A stretch of 64,000 bases of DNA from DASRRB01 sp036732755 (GTDB lineage Bacteria; Planctomycetota; B15-G4; SIAN01), in contig DAINBU010000006.1 in assembly GCA_036732755.1 (NCBI GenBank), positions 1-64,000 on the forward strand, written 5' to 3'. Below the pieces are notes generated by a model. That model was not told the origin of the DNA, did not search any database, and saw only the letters and a program-made list of their open reading frames with translations. A program made the position numbers and the translations under genes. This document shows positions 9,919 to 17,797 of the stretch, piece by piece. Every line of letters starts with the position of its first letter. Position 1 is the first letter of the stretch.

Positions 9919-10470
9919 TCACGGATTACGCAGGATGAGCCGGCGTACGACACTGTGCGTTTCGGGAACGGCGCCTCGCGTGAACGTGACGAGACGCACG
10001 GTGACGCGGCTGCCTTCGCGCACGAACTCGACGGCACTCAGGCCGCCGCAGATCGGATGCGGGCCGCTCCCGTTGTCCATGGTCAGGTCACCGATGCCCG
10101 AGGCGCCGCGCGGCACGAACGCGAACGCGATCGGAGGCTGGCCCGGAGCCGGGTCGTAGATGGCCCCGTCCTTTCCGCCGCCGACCGCACGCCGGAAGCT
10201 CACGTTGTCGTACGTGAAGCCCTCCACCATCGGCTCCGGAGCGCCGCCGTCCGGCGTCGCCTCGAGCGTGGATCGTCCGGCCCACAGGAGGAGCTGGCGG
10301 ATGTGGGTCTGCGCGGTCATCGCCTGGCTGTCGGCCGCGCTGCTGCGAACGGTGTCCTGTGCGACCGTCATCGCGGACTTCGACACCGCGACCCCGGTGA
10401 ACAGCACGACGATGAGCACCGCGATCGAGATCAGGAGCTCGATGAACGTGAAGCCGTGGCGCCGCATCAT
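9919..10470 (-). CDS. PilW-like type IV prepilin
   Basis: A 183-aa prepilin. MMRRHG|FTFIELLISIAVLIVVL is a textbook class III signal: a short basic leader, Gly before the cleavage site, Phe+1, Glu+5 and a ~20-residue hydrophobic helix. The prepilin peptidase PilD would cleave and methylate it. The C-terminal domain (RSSAADSQAMTAQTHIRQLLLWAG...) resembles PilW/GspJ minor pilins. Its start overlaps the stop of the PilV-like gene by 4 bp, implying translational coupling, and it is followed 29 bp later by the PilX-like gene. Confidence 0.78.
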   Translation of the reverse strand: MMRRHGFTFIELLISIAVLIVVLFTGVAVSKSAMTVAQDTVRSSAADSQAMTAQTHIRQLLLWAGRSTLEATPDGGAPEPMVEGFTYDNVSFRRAVGGGKDGAIYDPAPGQPPIAFAFVPRGASGIGDLTMDNGSGPHPICGGLSAVEFVREGSRVTVRLVTFTRGAVPETHSVVRRLILRNP

Positions 10471-10949
10471 GGATTCGCTCCCGGTCGCGAGATCCGGATG
10501 GTCCGCACGAGGTGGCGCGGCCCGAAGCTCCCCACCCAGTCGACCCGCACGGTCGCCTCGAGCAGGAGCTTGGGATCGTTCGGCGGATCCGGGGCGACGA
10601 CGTCGATGGCTCCCGGCTTTCCGTCGACGTCGCCGGGCAGGGACCGCAGCGCAGGCGCCGCCGCGCCCTCCACGAAGACGTCGAACGTGCGGCCGTTGAA
10701 GTTGGCGACGAGATCGCCGAACGGCGTGGTCTCGATCGCGTGCAGCTGGTCCAGGAGCGCGCCCGCTGCCAGCTCCCTCTCGTCGTCGGCGCGCTTCATG
10801 GACTGGATCGTGAGCGCGACCTGGGCGAGCGAGAGGAGCCCGACCACGAGCAGCACGATCACGACGGCGAGTTCGACGACCGTGAAGCCGCGCTCTCCAC
10901 GCCGCTTCCCGTCTTCGACTCCCGGTGTCCTGTTCACGCTGCTTTTCAC
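10467..10949 (-). CDS. PilV-like type IV prepilin
   Basis: A 160-aa prepilin with a basic leader ending RGERG and then FTVVELAVVIVLLVVGLLS: Phe+1, Glu+5 and a hydrophobic helix, processed by prepilin peptidase. It resembles PilV/GspI, the first gene of the usual pilV-pilW-pilX order. The start is a GTG at 10949 with GAGGTGAG about 5 nt upstream. It leads the three-gene minor-pilin operon. A strong inverted repeat (10963-10969 with 11006-11012) lies just before the ribosome-binding site. Confidence 0.75.
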   Translation of the reverse strand: MKSSVNRTPGVEDGKRRGERGFTVVELAVVIVLLVVGLLSLAQVALTIQSMKRADDERELAAGALLDQLHAIETTPFGDLVANFNGRTFDVFVEGAAAPALRSLPGDVDGKPGAIDVVAPDPPNDPKLLLEATVRVDWVGSFGPRHLVRTIRISRPGANP

Positions 10950-11192
10950 GTCATCTCACCTCGGAGGACGGCTCGCCGCCGCCCGACCACGGGCAGCCCG
11001 ACGTAGTCCTCCCCACCCCTTTCGGAAGCGCCTGTAAGGAGCAGTTCGGGTCCGGCACCGAAACCGAGGCGCGACGGCGGCTCTGCTCGCGGGAGGACGA
11101 GTCCGGTGCGGCAGAGGTTTCCGATGGGAAGAGGCTCGAGTCCGCTGTACCCGGCTCCTCCGCGTCCACATGACCGGCGGAAGAGCCTCCGC
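10950..11192. other. Intergenic region upstream of the minor-pilin operon with an inverted repeat
   Basis: No gene is supported here. On the minus strand, just before the PilV-like ribosome-binding site, GGAGGAC (11012-11006) and GTCCTCC (10969-10963) can form a 7-bp outer stem enclosing a GC-rich interior with further short pairings. It could be a structured 5' leader. It does not match the conserved core of the GEMM c-di-GMP riboswitch often found before pilus genes. The rest, up to the carbonic-anhydrase fragment at 11193, shows nothing recognisable. Confidence 0.3.
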
Positions 11193-11324
11193 CTACTTGG
11201 GCGCGTCCACGGGCGTGACGGCTCCGGTGTCGAGGTCGTAGCGCAGCCCGATCACCTGGACCGTTCCCGCCTTCATCCCCTCGCCGAGCAGCGGGTTCTG
11301 CACGGCCGATTCGAATGCGGAACG
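11193..11324 (-). pseudogene. C-terminal fragment of a second beta-carbonic anhydrase
   Basis: The minus strand encodes about 43 residues ending at a TAG. They include AVQNPLLGEGMKAG, then VIGLRYDLDTGAVTPVD. This matches the C-terminal helix and last strands of beta-carbonic anhydrases ('...L.eAvaaGrLkVvGa.YDLdTGkV...'). Upstream of residue ~1 the frame continues only as antisense to the intact plus-strand enzyme and shows no carbonic-anhydrase sequence: the active-site CxDSR and HxxC segments are missing. It is therefore a decayed or rearranged remnant, lying head-to-head with the intact gene. Confidence 0.6.
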
Positions 11325-11399
11325 CGGATGCCAACGACCGCATTCGCTGCCGCGGATCGCCGCGTGTCGGCCGGCATGATGCCGGCGGAGACCACGCCG

Positions 11400-12041
11400 A
11401 TGACCGGACGCGACGGAACACCGCATCCCTGCACGGCCAAGGAAGCGCTCGCGCGATTGGTCGCTGGGAACCAGAGATTTGTTCGCGGTCGCGCCCGCTT
11501 CCCGACCGTGAAGAAGGAGTTGCTGGCCGAGCTCGCCAAGAGCCAGCATCCCTACGCGACCATCCTCGGCTGCAGCGACTCGCGGGTGCCGACGGAGCTG
11601 GTGTTCGATGCCAGCTTCGGCGAGCTCTTCATCGTGCGCGTCGCCGGCAACGTCGTCTCGCCCGAAGTGATGGGCACGCTGCAGTACGCGGGCGTGCATC
11701 TGCGCACGCCGCTCTTCGTCGTGCTCGGACACGAAGGGTGCGGCGCGGTGCAGGCCGCGCTCGCCGCCAAGCTCCAGGGCGAGAAGCAGCGCAAACGCAT
11801 CGCGCTCCTGCTGGAGAACATCCTGCCGGGGCTGAAGGACGTCGACGCGCAATCGGAGCCGCAGGAAATCCTCGACGCGGCGGTCGAAGCCAACGTGCGC
11901 TGGTCGATGCACCAGGTGTTGTCGACGCCGGAAGGCCGAGCCCGCATCAAGGAAGGCGTCATGAAGCTCGTCGGAGGCGTCTACGAGCTGAAGACCGGAC
12001 GCGTGCGCTTCCTGAAGTCGAGTCGCGACGCTTCGCTCTAG
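11400..12041 (+). CDS. Beta-carbonic anhydrase
   Basis: A 213-aa beta-class carbonic anhydrase, which catalyses CO2 + H2O <-> HCO3- + H+ at a zinc centre. It begins with the family's 'AKEALARLVAGNQRFVRGR' helix. CSDSRVP supplies the first Zn-ligand Cys and the Asp/Arg catalytic dyad, and GHEGCGAV supplies the Zn-ligand His and Cys. The C-terminus (LVGGVYELKTGRVRFL) is complete. The start at 11400 has GGAG 9 nt upstream; in-frame ATGs at 11328, 11376 and 11379 could extend it. No clear signal peptide was seen, so it is probably cytoplasmic. Its stop shares a palindromic CTAG with the stop of the convergent propeller-like gene. Confidence 0.9.
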   Translation: MTGRDGTPHPCTAKEALARLVAGNQRFVRGRARFPTVKKELLAELAKSQHPYATILGCSDSRVPTELVFDASFGELFIVRVAGNVVSPEVMGTLQYAGVHLRTPLFVVLGHEGCGAVQAALAAKLQGEKQRKRIALLLENILPGLKDVDAQSEPQEILDAAVEANVRWSMHQVLSTPEGRARIKEGVMKLVGGVYELKTGRVRFLKSSRDASL

Positions 12042-13342
12042 AGGTCCGCCCACCGGAACGACGCGAGCCACAGGTCGACGTCGGCGCGCTCCTTCCCCGG
12101 CGGGTCGGGCGGGCTCTTCGTCCCGAGCAGATCGACCGTGTCGCCGCCGCTCTCGCCGCCGAAGCGCTCGGGGCAGAGCGTGTGGACGACGTAATCCTCG
12201 AGCGCGTCGGTGCCTGCGAGCTCGCGCGGCTCGCCCGCGCGGAATCCCTGGGTGCGATCGAGATCCCAGAGTCGCAGCCCCCCCGCTCCCCAACGTCCGA
12301 TGAGGTGGAAACCCTTTTTCGGATCGACGAGCAGCCGCGCAGCGCCGACCTGGAGGCCGGTCTCGAACGTCTCGACGCCGAGGTCGGAGTGGATTCGTGC
12401 GATCCGGTGCGGGGTTTTTTCGATCGCGAGCAGCGCGGAGTGGGAATCGGCCGCCACGTGGCTGTAGGAGAGGTAGAGATCGCCGTCCGGTCCGACGATC
12501 AGGTCCTGCAGCGCCGTCCTTCCGTCCTGCGGGAGGAGCCAACCCGACTGGATCCATTCGCCCTTCGTGAGGTCTTCGCACCGCGCGAGGCGGACGTGCC
12601 GCCAGGAGTAGCGCGTCCCCTTCGCGTCCGCGTGGTCGGGATCGGTGAGCGACGAGTTCAGCACGGCGATCGCCTGCTTCCCGCGCAGCACGATCCCCTC
12701 GTAGCCGTAGCGCCCTTCCGGCGTCGCGATCCGGCTGCGATGCCAGCAGTCGCTCGCGCGCTCGTGGAAGGCGACGGTCACGGCGTTCGGCGTGCCGGCC
12801 GTCGAGTCGGCGGACTCGGCGTAGAGGACGACGAAGTTCCCCTCCGGCCCGATGGAGGCTCCGAGGTAGGAGCACGTGCCGCGGTGGACCTCCTCGAGCT
12901 CCGAGAAGTCGCCCGGCGCGCGCGATCGAAAGACGCGACAGTCCGTGTACGACGACGGAGCGACGACCCAGAACGTCCCGTCGGGCGCCACCGCCATCGT
13001 GTAGGGGTTGAAGGGCAGCCTCCCGACCTCCTTCCAGCGCCCGTCGTCGCGACGGAAGAACGCTCCCCCGTGATCCCAGTATTCGGCCGCTCTCGGATTC
13101 GAGACCGCCGCACTGGCGAAGAGCACGCCTCCGTGCCGGACGAGGCGGCACGTGTTCCACCCGTGGATCGTCGTCGCGGAGACGCCCTCGGCGATCTTCT
13201 CGACGCGCGTGGGCACGACGCGCGGCGCCGCGCTCGGGCTCTGCGCCCGGCTCGACGCCGCCAGCACGACGGGAGAAAGCACCCCGACCACGACGAGCCG
13301 CATGCTCCGACGAAGTGACACGCGGGAAGCGTAGCGGCTCAT
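12038..13342 (-). CDS. Secreted propeller-like protein of unknown function
   Basis: A 434-aa protein with a twin-basic n-region and hydrophobic core (MRLVVVGVLSPVVLAASS) ending near SRAQS, a signal peptide. The mature part repeats W/F-containing strands with AxxxDGTFWVVAP, IGPEGNFVVLY and VGPDGDLYLSYS elements, the 'pDGxlyv' pattern of NHL/sialidase-like propellers. No catalytic residues or named family were recognised. An alternative ATG at 13303 would give a shorter signal peptide. It is convergent with the carbonic anhydrase, with stops overlapping by 4 bp. Confidence 0.55.
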   Translation of the reverse strand: MSRYASRVSLRRSMRLVVVGVLSPVVLAASSRAQSPSAAPRVVPTRVEKIAEGVSATTIHGWNTCRLVRHGGVLFASAAVSNPRAAEYWDHGGAFFRRDDGRWKEVGRLPFNPYTMAVAPDGTFWVVAPSSYTDCRVFRSRAPGDFSELEEVHRGTCSYLGASIGPEGNFVVLYAESADSTAGTPNAVTVAFHERASDCWHRSRIATPEGRYGYEGIVLRGKQAIAVLNSSLTDPDHADAKGTRYSWRHVRLARCEDLTKGEWIQSGWLLPQDGRTALQDLIVGPDGDLYLSYSHVAADSHSALLAIEKTPHRIARIHSDLGVETFETGLQVGAARLLVDPKKGFHLIGRWGAGGLRLWDLDRTQGFRAGEPRELAGTDALEDYVVHTLCPERFGGESGGDTVDLLGTKSPPDPPGKERADVDLWLASFRWADL

Positions 13343-13367
13343 CCACGCCTCGCGAGTGCGCGAGCCG

Positions 13368-13565
13368 TCACGCCTCGCGCTCGAGGATCAGCTCGTAGTA
13401 CTTCGCCGTGCCGTAGGCTCCGGTCCCGGGCGCGAAGATCTGCACCAGGCGCCAGCCCTGGCGCGCGTGCTCCTCGATCTGGCGCTGGTACGCGTCCTTG
13501 GCGTCCGACTTCACGCCGAGCCAGCCCTCGCCGAGCCGCACGAACTTGTACTCGTACTTGCGCAT
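13368..13565 (-). CDS. DUF4177 family small protein
   Basis: A 65-aa protein: MRKYEYKFVRLGEG, then IEEHARQGWRLVQIFAPG, then KYYELILERE. This is the compact beta-alpha-beta-beta layout of DUF4177 proteins (YEYKxV...L...aadGWeLv.i........yyLiLkR). The molecular function of the family is unknown. The start is well supported by AGGAAGGA 8 nt upstream. It is divergent from the probable selenoprotein gene with 177 bp between starts. Confidence 0.8.
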   Translation of the reverse strand: MRKYEYKFVRLGEGWLGVKSDAKDAYQRQIEEHARQGWRLVQIFAPGTGAYGTAKYYELILEREA

Positions 13566-13742
13566 GGCACCCGTCCTTCCTGTTGGCCGTCGCCGTCCAC
13601 GACTTCGACCCTGCGCGCGGGCAACGCGGAGCAGCGACGTTACGCAGGCGGTACGCCGGGTTTCTCGATGCACGGTTAACAACGGCACCCTTGCGCCCCT
13701 CCGGTGGCGCGGAACGAGGCCTTCGGGCGACGGAGAAACGAG

Positions 13743-14588
13743 ATGAGCGGGCGAAAGGCGGGAGTGGCCTGGACGATCGCGATGGTCGTCCTGTTGTCTG
13801 CGGTGCTGGGCGCATGCGCACTCGCGGGCGGCCGCGACGACGCCGGCGCGAAGCCGCCGGCGGACGGGATGACCTACGTCGTGCAGGTGCCGGGTGCGGG
13901 GTGAGGCGCGAACGCCAAGGTCCGTGCGGCCTTGGGAAAACTGGCGGGCGTGGGCGACGTCACGTTCGACTGCAAGACGGCGACGATCCGGATGAAGGGC
14001 GAGGCGACGCTCGACAAGGCGGCGGTCGAGAAGGCGCTCACCGGCGCCGGCTGCAAGATCGGCGAATTCACGGCGCGCGAGCGGCCTTCCTTCGCGGTCG
14101 TCACCGTGACGCTGAAGGAGATCGGTGCAAGAGGACCTTCCGGCGCGTCTGCCGGCACGTCGATCTCGGGAGCGCCTTCCGTCGCGAAGCTCGAGCAGGA
14201 GCTGCCGCGCGAGCTGCCGGAGCTCACCGACCTCTTCCTCGAGTCGAATGGCCGCGCGACGCTGCTGGTGCGCGAGGGCAGGTCGCTCGACGAGGCGGCG
14301 CTGAAAGCGGCGCTCGCGAAGCGACAGCTCGCCGCGGAAGACCTCTCCACGAAGCGCTGGCCGACGAGCGCGGCGCGCAAGGTCGCGGTCGTGAAGGAGA
14401 TGAGCGGTGTCGAGGCGCACGCCAAGGCCCGCGCCGCGATCGAAGGGATCAGCAACGTGCTCGCCGCGATCGCGCGGCCCGACGGCGGCTCGTTCATGGT
14501 CTTCACACGCGAGCCCTGCGCGAACCTCGAGTCGCGGCTCCGCGAGGCGCTGCGCGCCGCGGGACTGGATCTGGCCGGCATCGAATAG
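13743..14588 (+). CDS. Heavy-metal-associated-domain lipoprotein, probable selenoprotein (in-frame UGA at 13902)
   Basis: Read through one TGA, this gives a 281-residue protein with the possible selenocysteine at residue 54. Residues 1-25 are a lipoprotein signal (…SAVLGAC). An HMA domain follows: YVVQVPGAG-[UGA]-GANAKVRAALGKLAGVGDV. This aligns with the metal-chaperone signature V.GM.C..CA.KVR.AL..L.GV..V, with UGA where the first metal-binding Cys should be and Asn in place of the second. The frame is open on both sides of the UGA, the domain continues without a break, and a hairpin begins just after it (see 13905-13935). The second half (about residues 140-281) looks like another ferredoxin-like domain. 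The start has GGAG 7 nt upstream. The alternative is a truncated pseudogene, but the precise substitution at the catalytic position and the hairpin favour selenocysteine. Confidence 0.7.
13905..13935 (+). promoter_or_regulatory. SECIS-like hairpin directly after the in-frame UGA
   Basis: CCAAGG (13915-13920) pairs perfectly with CCTTGG (13930-13935). Within the 9-nt interval, CC (13922-13923) can pair with GG (13928-13929), leaving GUGC as apical loop with G first. The loop lies about 16-19 nt after the UGA. Both features match known rules for bacterial SECIS elements read by SelB (short stem, G early in the loop, 16-37 nt spacing). A small GGCG-CGAA-CGCC hairpin sits between it and the UGA. 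Confidence 0.6.
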
Positions 14589-14745
14589 GGAATTCGAGCT
14601 CCCCGCGACACCGGCCGCTCGTCCGCCCCCCCGCCCCCGCACTGCGACGACCCCTTGCCGCGTGCCGTCGCCGCAACACGCGGATGCCGATAATGTCTTG
14701 CGTGCGCACGACGTCGAAGGGATCGGGAACGGACGGGAGCGCGTG

Positions 14746-15933
14746 ATGGCCACGGCAGGAGATGCGAGCGCGTCGGACCGCCTCGCGGAGCCGCTCTGCA
14801 TCGCGGCGGACACCGCGTTGCTGATCGACACCGACAAGGGGGTGCGGCCGTGCTGCGCCTACTGGGGCGACCACCTGCCGGGCAGCCCGAGCGTCGCGCG
14901 CCTCGGCGAGGCGCCGCTCTCCGCGATCCTCGCCGGCCCCGTCTGGCAGTCGCTGCGACAGGACCTCGCCGCCCAGCGCGTTCCGACGGGGTGCCGCGAC
15001 TGCATCGAGCGGGAGCGGCAGACCGGCAACAGCCAGCGGCTGCATCTGGAGCGCCTGAAGTCGCCGGAGTGGCGGGACGGGATCACCTATCTCGAGCTCA
15101 ACTCGAGCAACCTCTGCAACCTGCAGTGCCGGCACTGCAACGCGTTGTTCAGCAGCCTCTGGTCCGTCCACGAGCGCCGCCACGGCCGCGCCGCCCCGCC
15201 CGTGACGAGACCCGATCCGGAGCTGCTGCTGCGCGAGCTCGGCCGCGTCGACCTGAGCCGTCTCGCGTACGTGTCGCTCAAGGGCGGCGAGCCGATGCTG
15301 AACGACGACGTGCCGGTGCTGCTGCGGCATCTCGACGAGATCGGCGTGCTCGGCCGCATCACGATCTACATCGTCTCGAACGGGACGCTCCTCACGCCGA
15401 CGGTGCGCTCGCTTCTCTTGAAAGCGCGTGAAGTCGCGGTCTGCATCTCGATCGACGGCTACGGCGAAGTGCAGACCTACATCCGTCACGGCGGCTCCGA
15501 CCTCCGCCTCGTCGAGGAGACGATCGCGGCCTTCGCCGCGATGCCCAACGTGACGCTCGACCGCAACACGGCCGTGATGGCCTACAACGTCTTCTCGCTC
15601 GATCGCGTGGACGCCTGGTGGAGCGACCTCGCCCGTCGCATCCCGGGCCGATACCGGAAGAGCCACTACGATTCGTTCGTCCTGTGGCCGGAGGAGCTCT
15701 CGGTCCACTGCCTCCAGGACCCGACCCGCGCCCGCCTCCACGCGAAGTACGAGACGCTCGACCCGAATCTCTACGCGCCGATCCTCCGCGTGCTGTCGCA
15801 ACCCTTCGCCGGTCCGGTCATGCACGACGCCTTCGTCCGCCGGACGCGCCGCGACGACGAGGAGCTCGGCCGCTCGGTGCTCGACGCCGTGCCCGAGCTC
15901 GCGGAGGAGATGGTGCTGCTCGGCGGCCCGTGA
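14746..15933 (+). CDS. Radical SAM protein with N-terminal twitch/SPASM-like cysteines
   Basis: A 395-aa protein. The radical SAM signature CNLQCRHC is at residues 124-131, preceded by LELNSSNL and followed by KGGEPML, the GGE motif that contacts the SAM amino group. A segment before the TIM barrel has CC at 36-37 and CxxC at 83-86, arranged as in 'twitch domain' radical SAM proteins where an auxiliary Fe-S cluster region precedes the core. Such enzymes often modify peptides or act on small molecules, and the substrate here is unknown. ATG 14746 is preceded by a GGGAG site. It follows the HMA selenoprotein gene by 157 bp; no precursor peptide was found next to it. Confidence 0.8.
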   Translation: MATAGDASASDRLAEPLCIAADTALLIDTDKGVRPCCAYWGDHLPGSPSVARLGEAPLSAILAGPVWQSLRQDLAAQRVPTGCRDCIERERQTGNSQRLHLERLKSPEWRDGITYLELNSSNLCNLQCRHCNALFSSLWSVHERRHGRAAPPVTRPDPELLLRELGRVDLSRLAYVSLKGGEPMLNDDVPVLLRHLDEIGVLGRITIYIVSNGTLLTPTVRSLLLKAREVAVCISIDGYGEVQTYIRHGGSDLRLVEETIAAFAAMPNVTLDRNTAVMAYNVFSLDRVDAWWSDLARRIPGRYRKSHYDSFVLWPEELSVHCLQDPTRARLHAKYETLDPNLYAPILRVLSQPFAGPVMHDAFVRRTRRDDEELGRSVLDAVPELAEEMVLLGGP

Positions 15934-16015
15934 GCGCGGCGGCGGGGACGGGCTCCTAGACTCGCGCGGATCGCCCTTCGTCGCCGCACGGGGATCCCGC
16001 CGCTTGCGCCACTCC

Positions 16016-17788
16016 ATGATCCGGTTCGCTGCGTACGTCGTCCTCCGGTGCGCATCGTTCGGCGCCCTCTTCACGCCCGCATCGAGCGCGCAAGATCCGT
16101 CGCCGTCGCGCCCCGACGCCCCCCCGCCCGCCGCGAGGCCCTCGATCGTCCTCTTCACCCTCGACACGACGCGCGCCGACCACCTCGGCAGCTACGGCTG
16201 CGCGGCCGCGAAGACGCCGCGCCTCGACGCGCTCGCGAAATCGGCGGTCCGCTTCGAGCGGGCGCGCACGACCTGCCCGATCACGCTTCCGGCGCACAGC
16301 TCGATGATGACCGGGCTCGAGCCGTTCCGACACGGCGTGCGCGACAACGCGGGGTTCCGGCTCGACGAGGTGCACGCGACGCTCGCCGAGCTGCTGCGCG
16401 CGGCCGGGTACGAGACGGCGGGCTTCGTCGCGAGCACGGTGCTCGGGCGCGGCAGCGGCATCGCGCAGGGGTTCGACGTCTTCGAGGAGCCCAAGCGCGG
16501 CACGGCCGCCGAGATGATCTATCCGAGCATCCGCGCGCCGGAGGTGAACGCGCAGGTCCGCGCGTGGCTCGCGCGGCGCGAACCGACGCGCCCCTTCTTC
16601 CTGTGGGTGCACTACTACGATCCGCACGCGCCGTACGAACCGGCGCCGGAGTTCGCGGCGGGCGCCGCGACGCCCTACGACGGCGAGATCAGCGCAGTGG
16701 ACGCGGCGGTGGGCGAGCTCGAGGACGCGCTCGCCGACGTCGATCGCGCCGGCCGACTGCTCACGATCGTCACGGCCGACCATGGCGAGGGACTCGGCTT
16801 CCGCGGCGAGGCGACCCACTCGATCTACCTCTACGAGCCGCTGGTGCGCGTGCCCCTGCTGGTCAAGTGGCCGGGCGGTCCCGCGGGCGCGGTGCGCGCC
16901 GACGCCGTCTCCGTGGTCGACGTCTACTCGACGGTCCTCGAAGCGGCGGGCGTCGCGTCGCCGCTCGCCCCTGACGGCGTCTCCCTCTCGAAGCCCGGCG
17001 CGGGCGATCGTCACGTCTATTGCGAGAGCCTCGATCCCTGGATCAACCACGGCTGGAGCCCCTTCTTTGCGTGGGCCGGCCGCGATCTCGAATACCTCCA
17101 TTCGACGGCTCCCGAGCTCTACGCCGCGACGCCCGACCACCTCGAAGGGAAGGACCTCGCGGCGGAGCGGCCCGACGACGTCGCGCGCCTCGCGGCCGGG
17201 CTGAGAAAGTTCGTCGAGGAGCGCGCGGCGCTCGGCCCCGCGCTCGCCGCTGCACGCGTCGCGCTGACGCAGGAGCGGCGCGTCGAGCTCGCGCAGCTCG
17301 GCTACGTCGGCGTCGACGCCGGCGACGTGGCGCTGCCCGAGCCGTTCGCGCTCGACCCGAAGCTCCCGCGTGCGACGCCGGAGCGCCTCGAACGCTTCGC
17401 GCGCGCGACGACGCCGCGCAAGGACTTGACCCTCGCGGCGGCGATCGCGGAGATGCAGGCGATCCTCGCCGACGAGCCCGAAGAGATCGCCGTCCTCGAC
17501 TGTCTCGGCCGCGCGCTGATCCTGGCGAAGCGCGGCCGCGACGGGACGAAGGTCCTGCAGCAGCTGCTGCGCCTGCGCTCGAACCACGCCGACGCGTGGA
17601 GCAACCTCGGCGCGTGCCACCAGCTCGAGAAGGAGTTCGACGCGGCGATCGCCTGCTATCAGCGCTCGCTCGAGCTCGACCCGAACGGGCCGGGCGCCCT
17701 CACGAATCTCGCGGCGTGCCTGAAGAAAGTCGGACGGAACGACGAGGCGGCCGCGATCCGCGCGCGTCTCGAAGCGCAGAAGAGGTGA
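16016..17788 (+). CDS. Secreted sulfatase-superfamily hydrolase with C-terminal TPRs
   Basis: A 590-aa protein. A signal peptide (…FGALFTPASSAQ) is followed by a Pro-rich linker, then IVLFTLDTTRADHLGSYG, the metal-binding N-terminal motif of the sulfatase/alkaline-phosphatase superfamily. The segment where arylsulfatases carry C/S-x-P-S-R reads TLPAH, so there is no formylglycine site and Thr would be the nucleophile; HYYDPHAPY and TADHGEG supply further metal ligands. The last ~110 residues are three TPR-like repeats (WSNLGACHQLEKEFDAAIACY). This matches a group of TPR-tailed sulfatase-like proteins of unknown substrate. The start is ATG 16016; a TTG at 16004 is possible. Confidence 0.75.
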   Translation: MIRFAAYVVLRCASFGALFTPASSAQDPSPSRPDAPPPAARPSIVLFTLDTTRADHLGSYGCAAAKTPRLDALAKSAVRFERARTTCPITLPAHSSMMTGLEPFRHGVRDNAGFRLDEVHATLAELLRAAGYETAGFVASTVLGRGSGIAQGFDVFEEPKRGTAAEMIYPSIRAPEVNAQVRAWLARREPTRPFFLWVHYYDPHAPYEPAPEFAAGAATPYDGEISAVDAAVGELEDALADVDRAGRLLTIVTADHGEGLGFRGEATHSIYLYEPLVRVPLLVKWPGGPAGAVRADAVSVVDVYSTVLEAAGVASPLAPDGVSLSKPGAGDRHVYCESLDPWINHGWSPFFAWAGRDLEYLHSTAPELYAATPDHLEGKDLAAERPDDVARLAAGLRKFVEERAALGPALAAARVALTQERRVELAQLGYVGVDAGDVALPEPFALDPKLPRATPERLERFARATTPRKDLTLAAAIAEMQAILADEPEEIAVLDCLGRALILAKRGRDGTKVLQQLLRLRSNHADAWSNLGACHQLEKEFDAAIACYQRSLELDPNGPGALTNLAACLKKVGRNDEAAAIRARLEAQKR

Positions 17789-17797
17789 CGGCTCCCG

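Noticed and set aside
10950..11192. A GEMM c-di-GMP riboswitch before the pilin operon
   Set aside because: The conserved GEMM core sequences were not found.
13743..13904. Treating the TGA at 13902 as a normal stop of a short 53-aa protein
   Set aside because: The HMA domain continues in the same frame after the TGA and a SECIS-like hairpin follows, so selenocysteine explains more.
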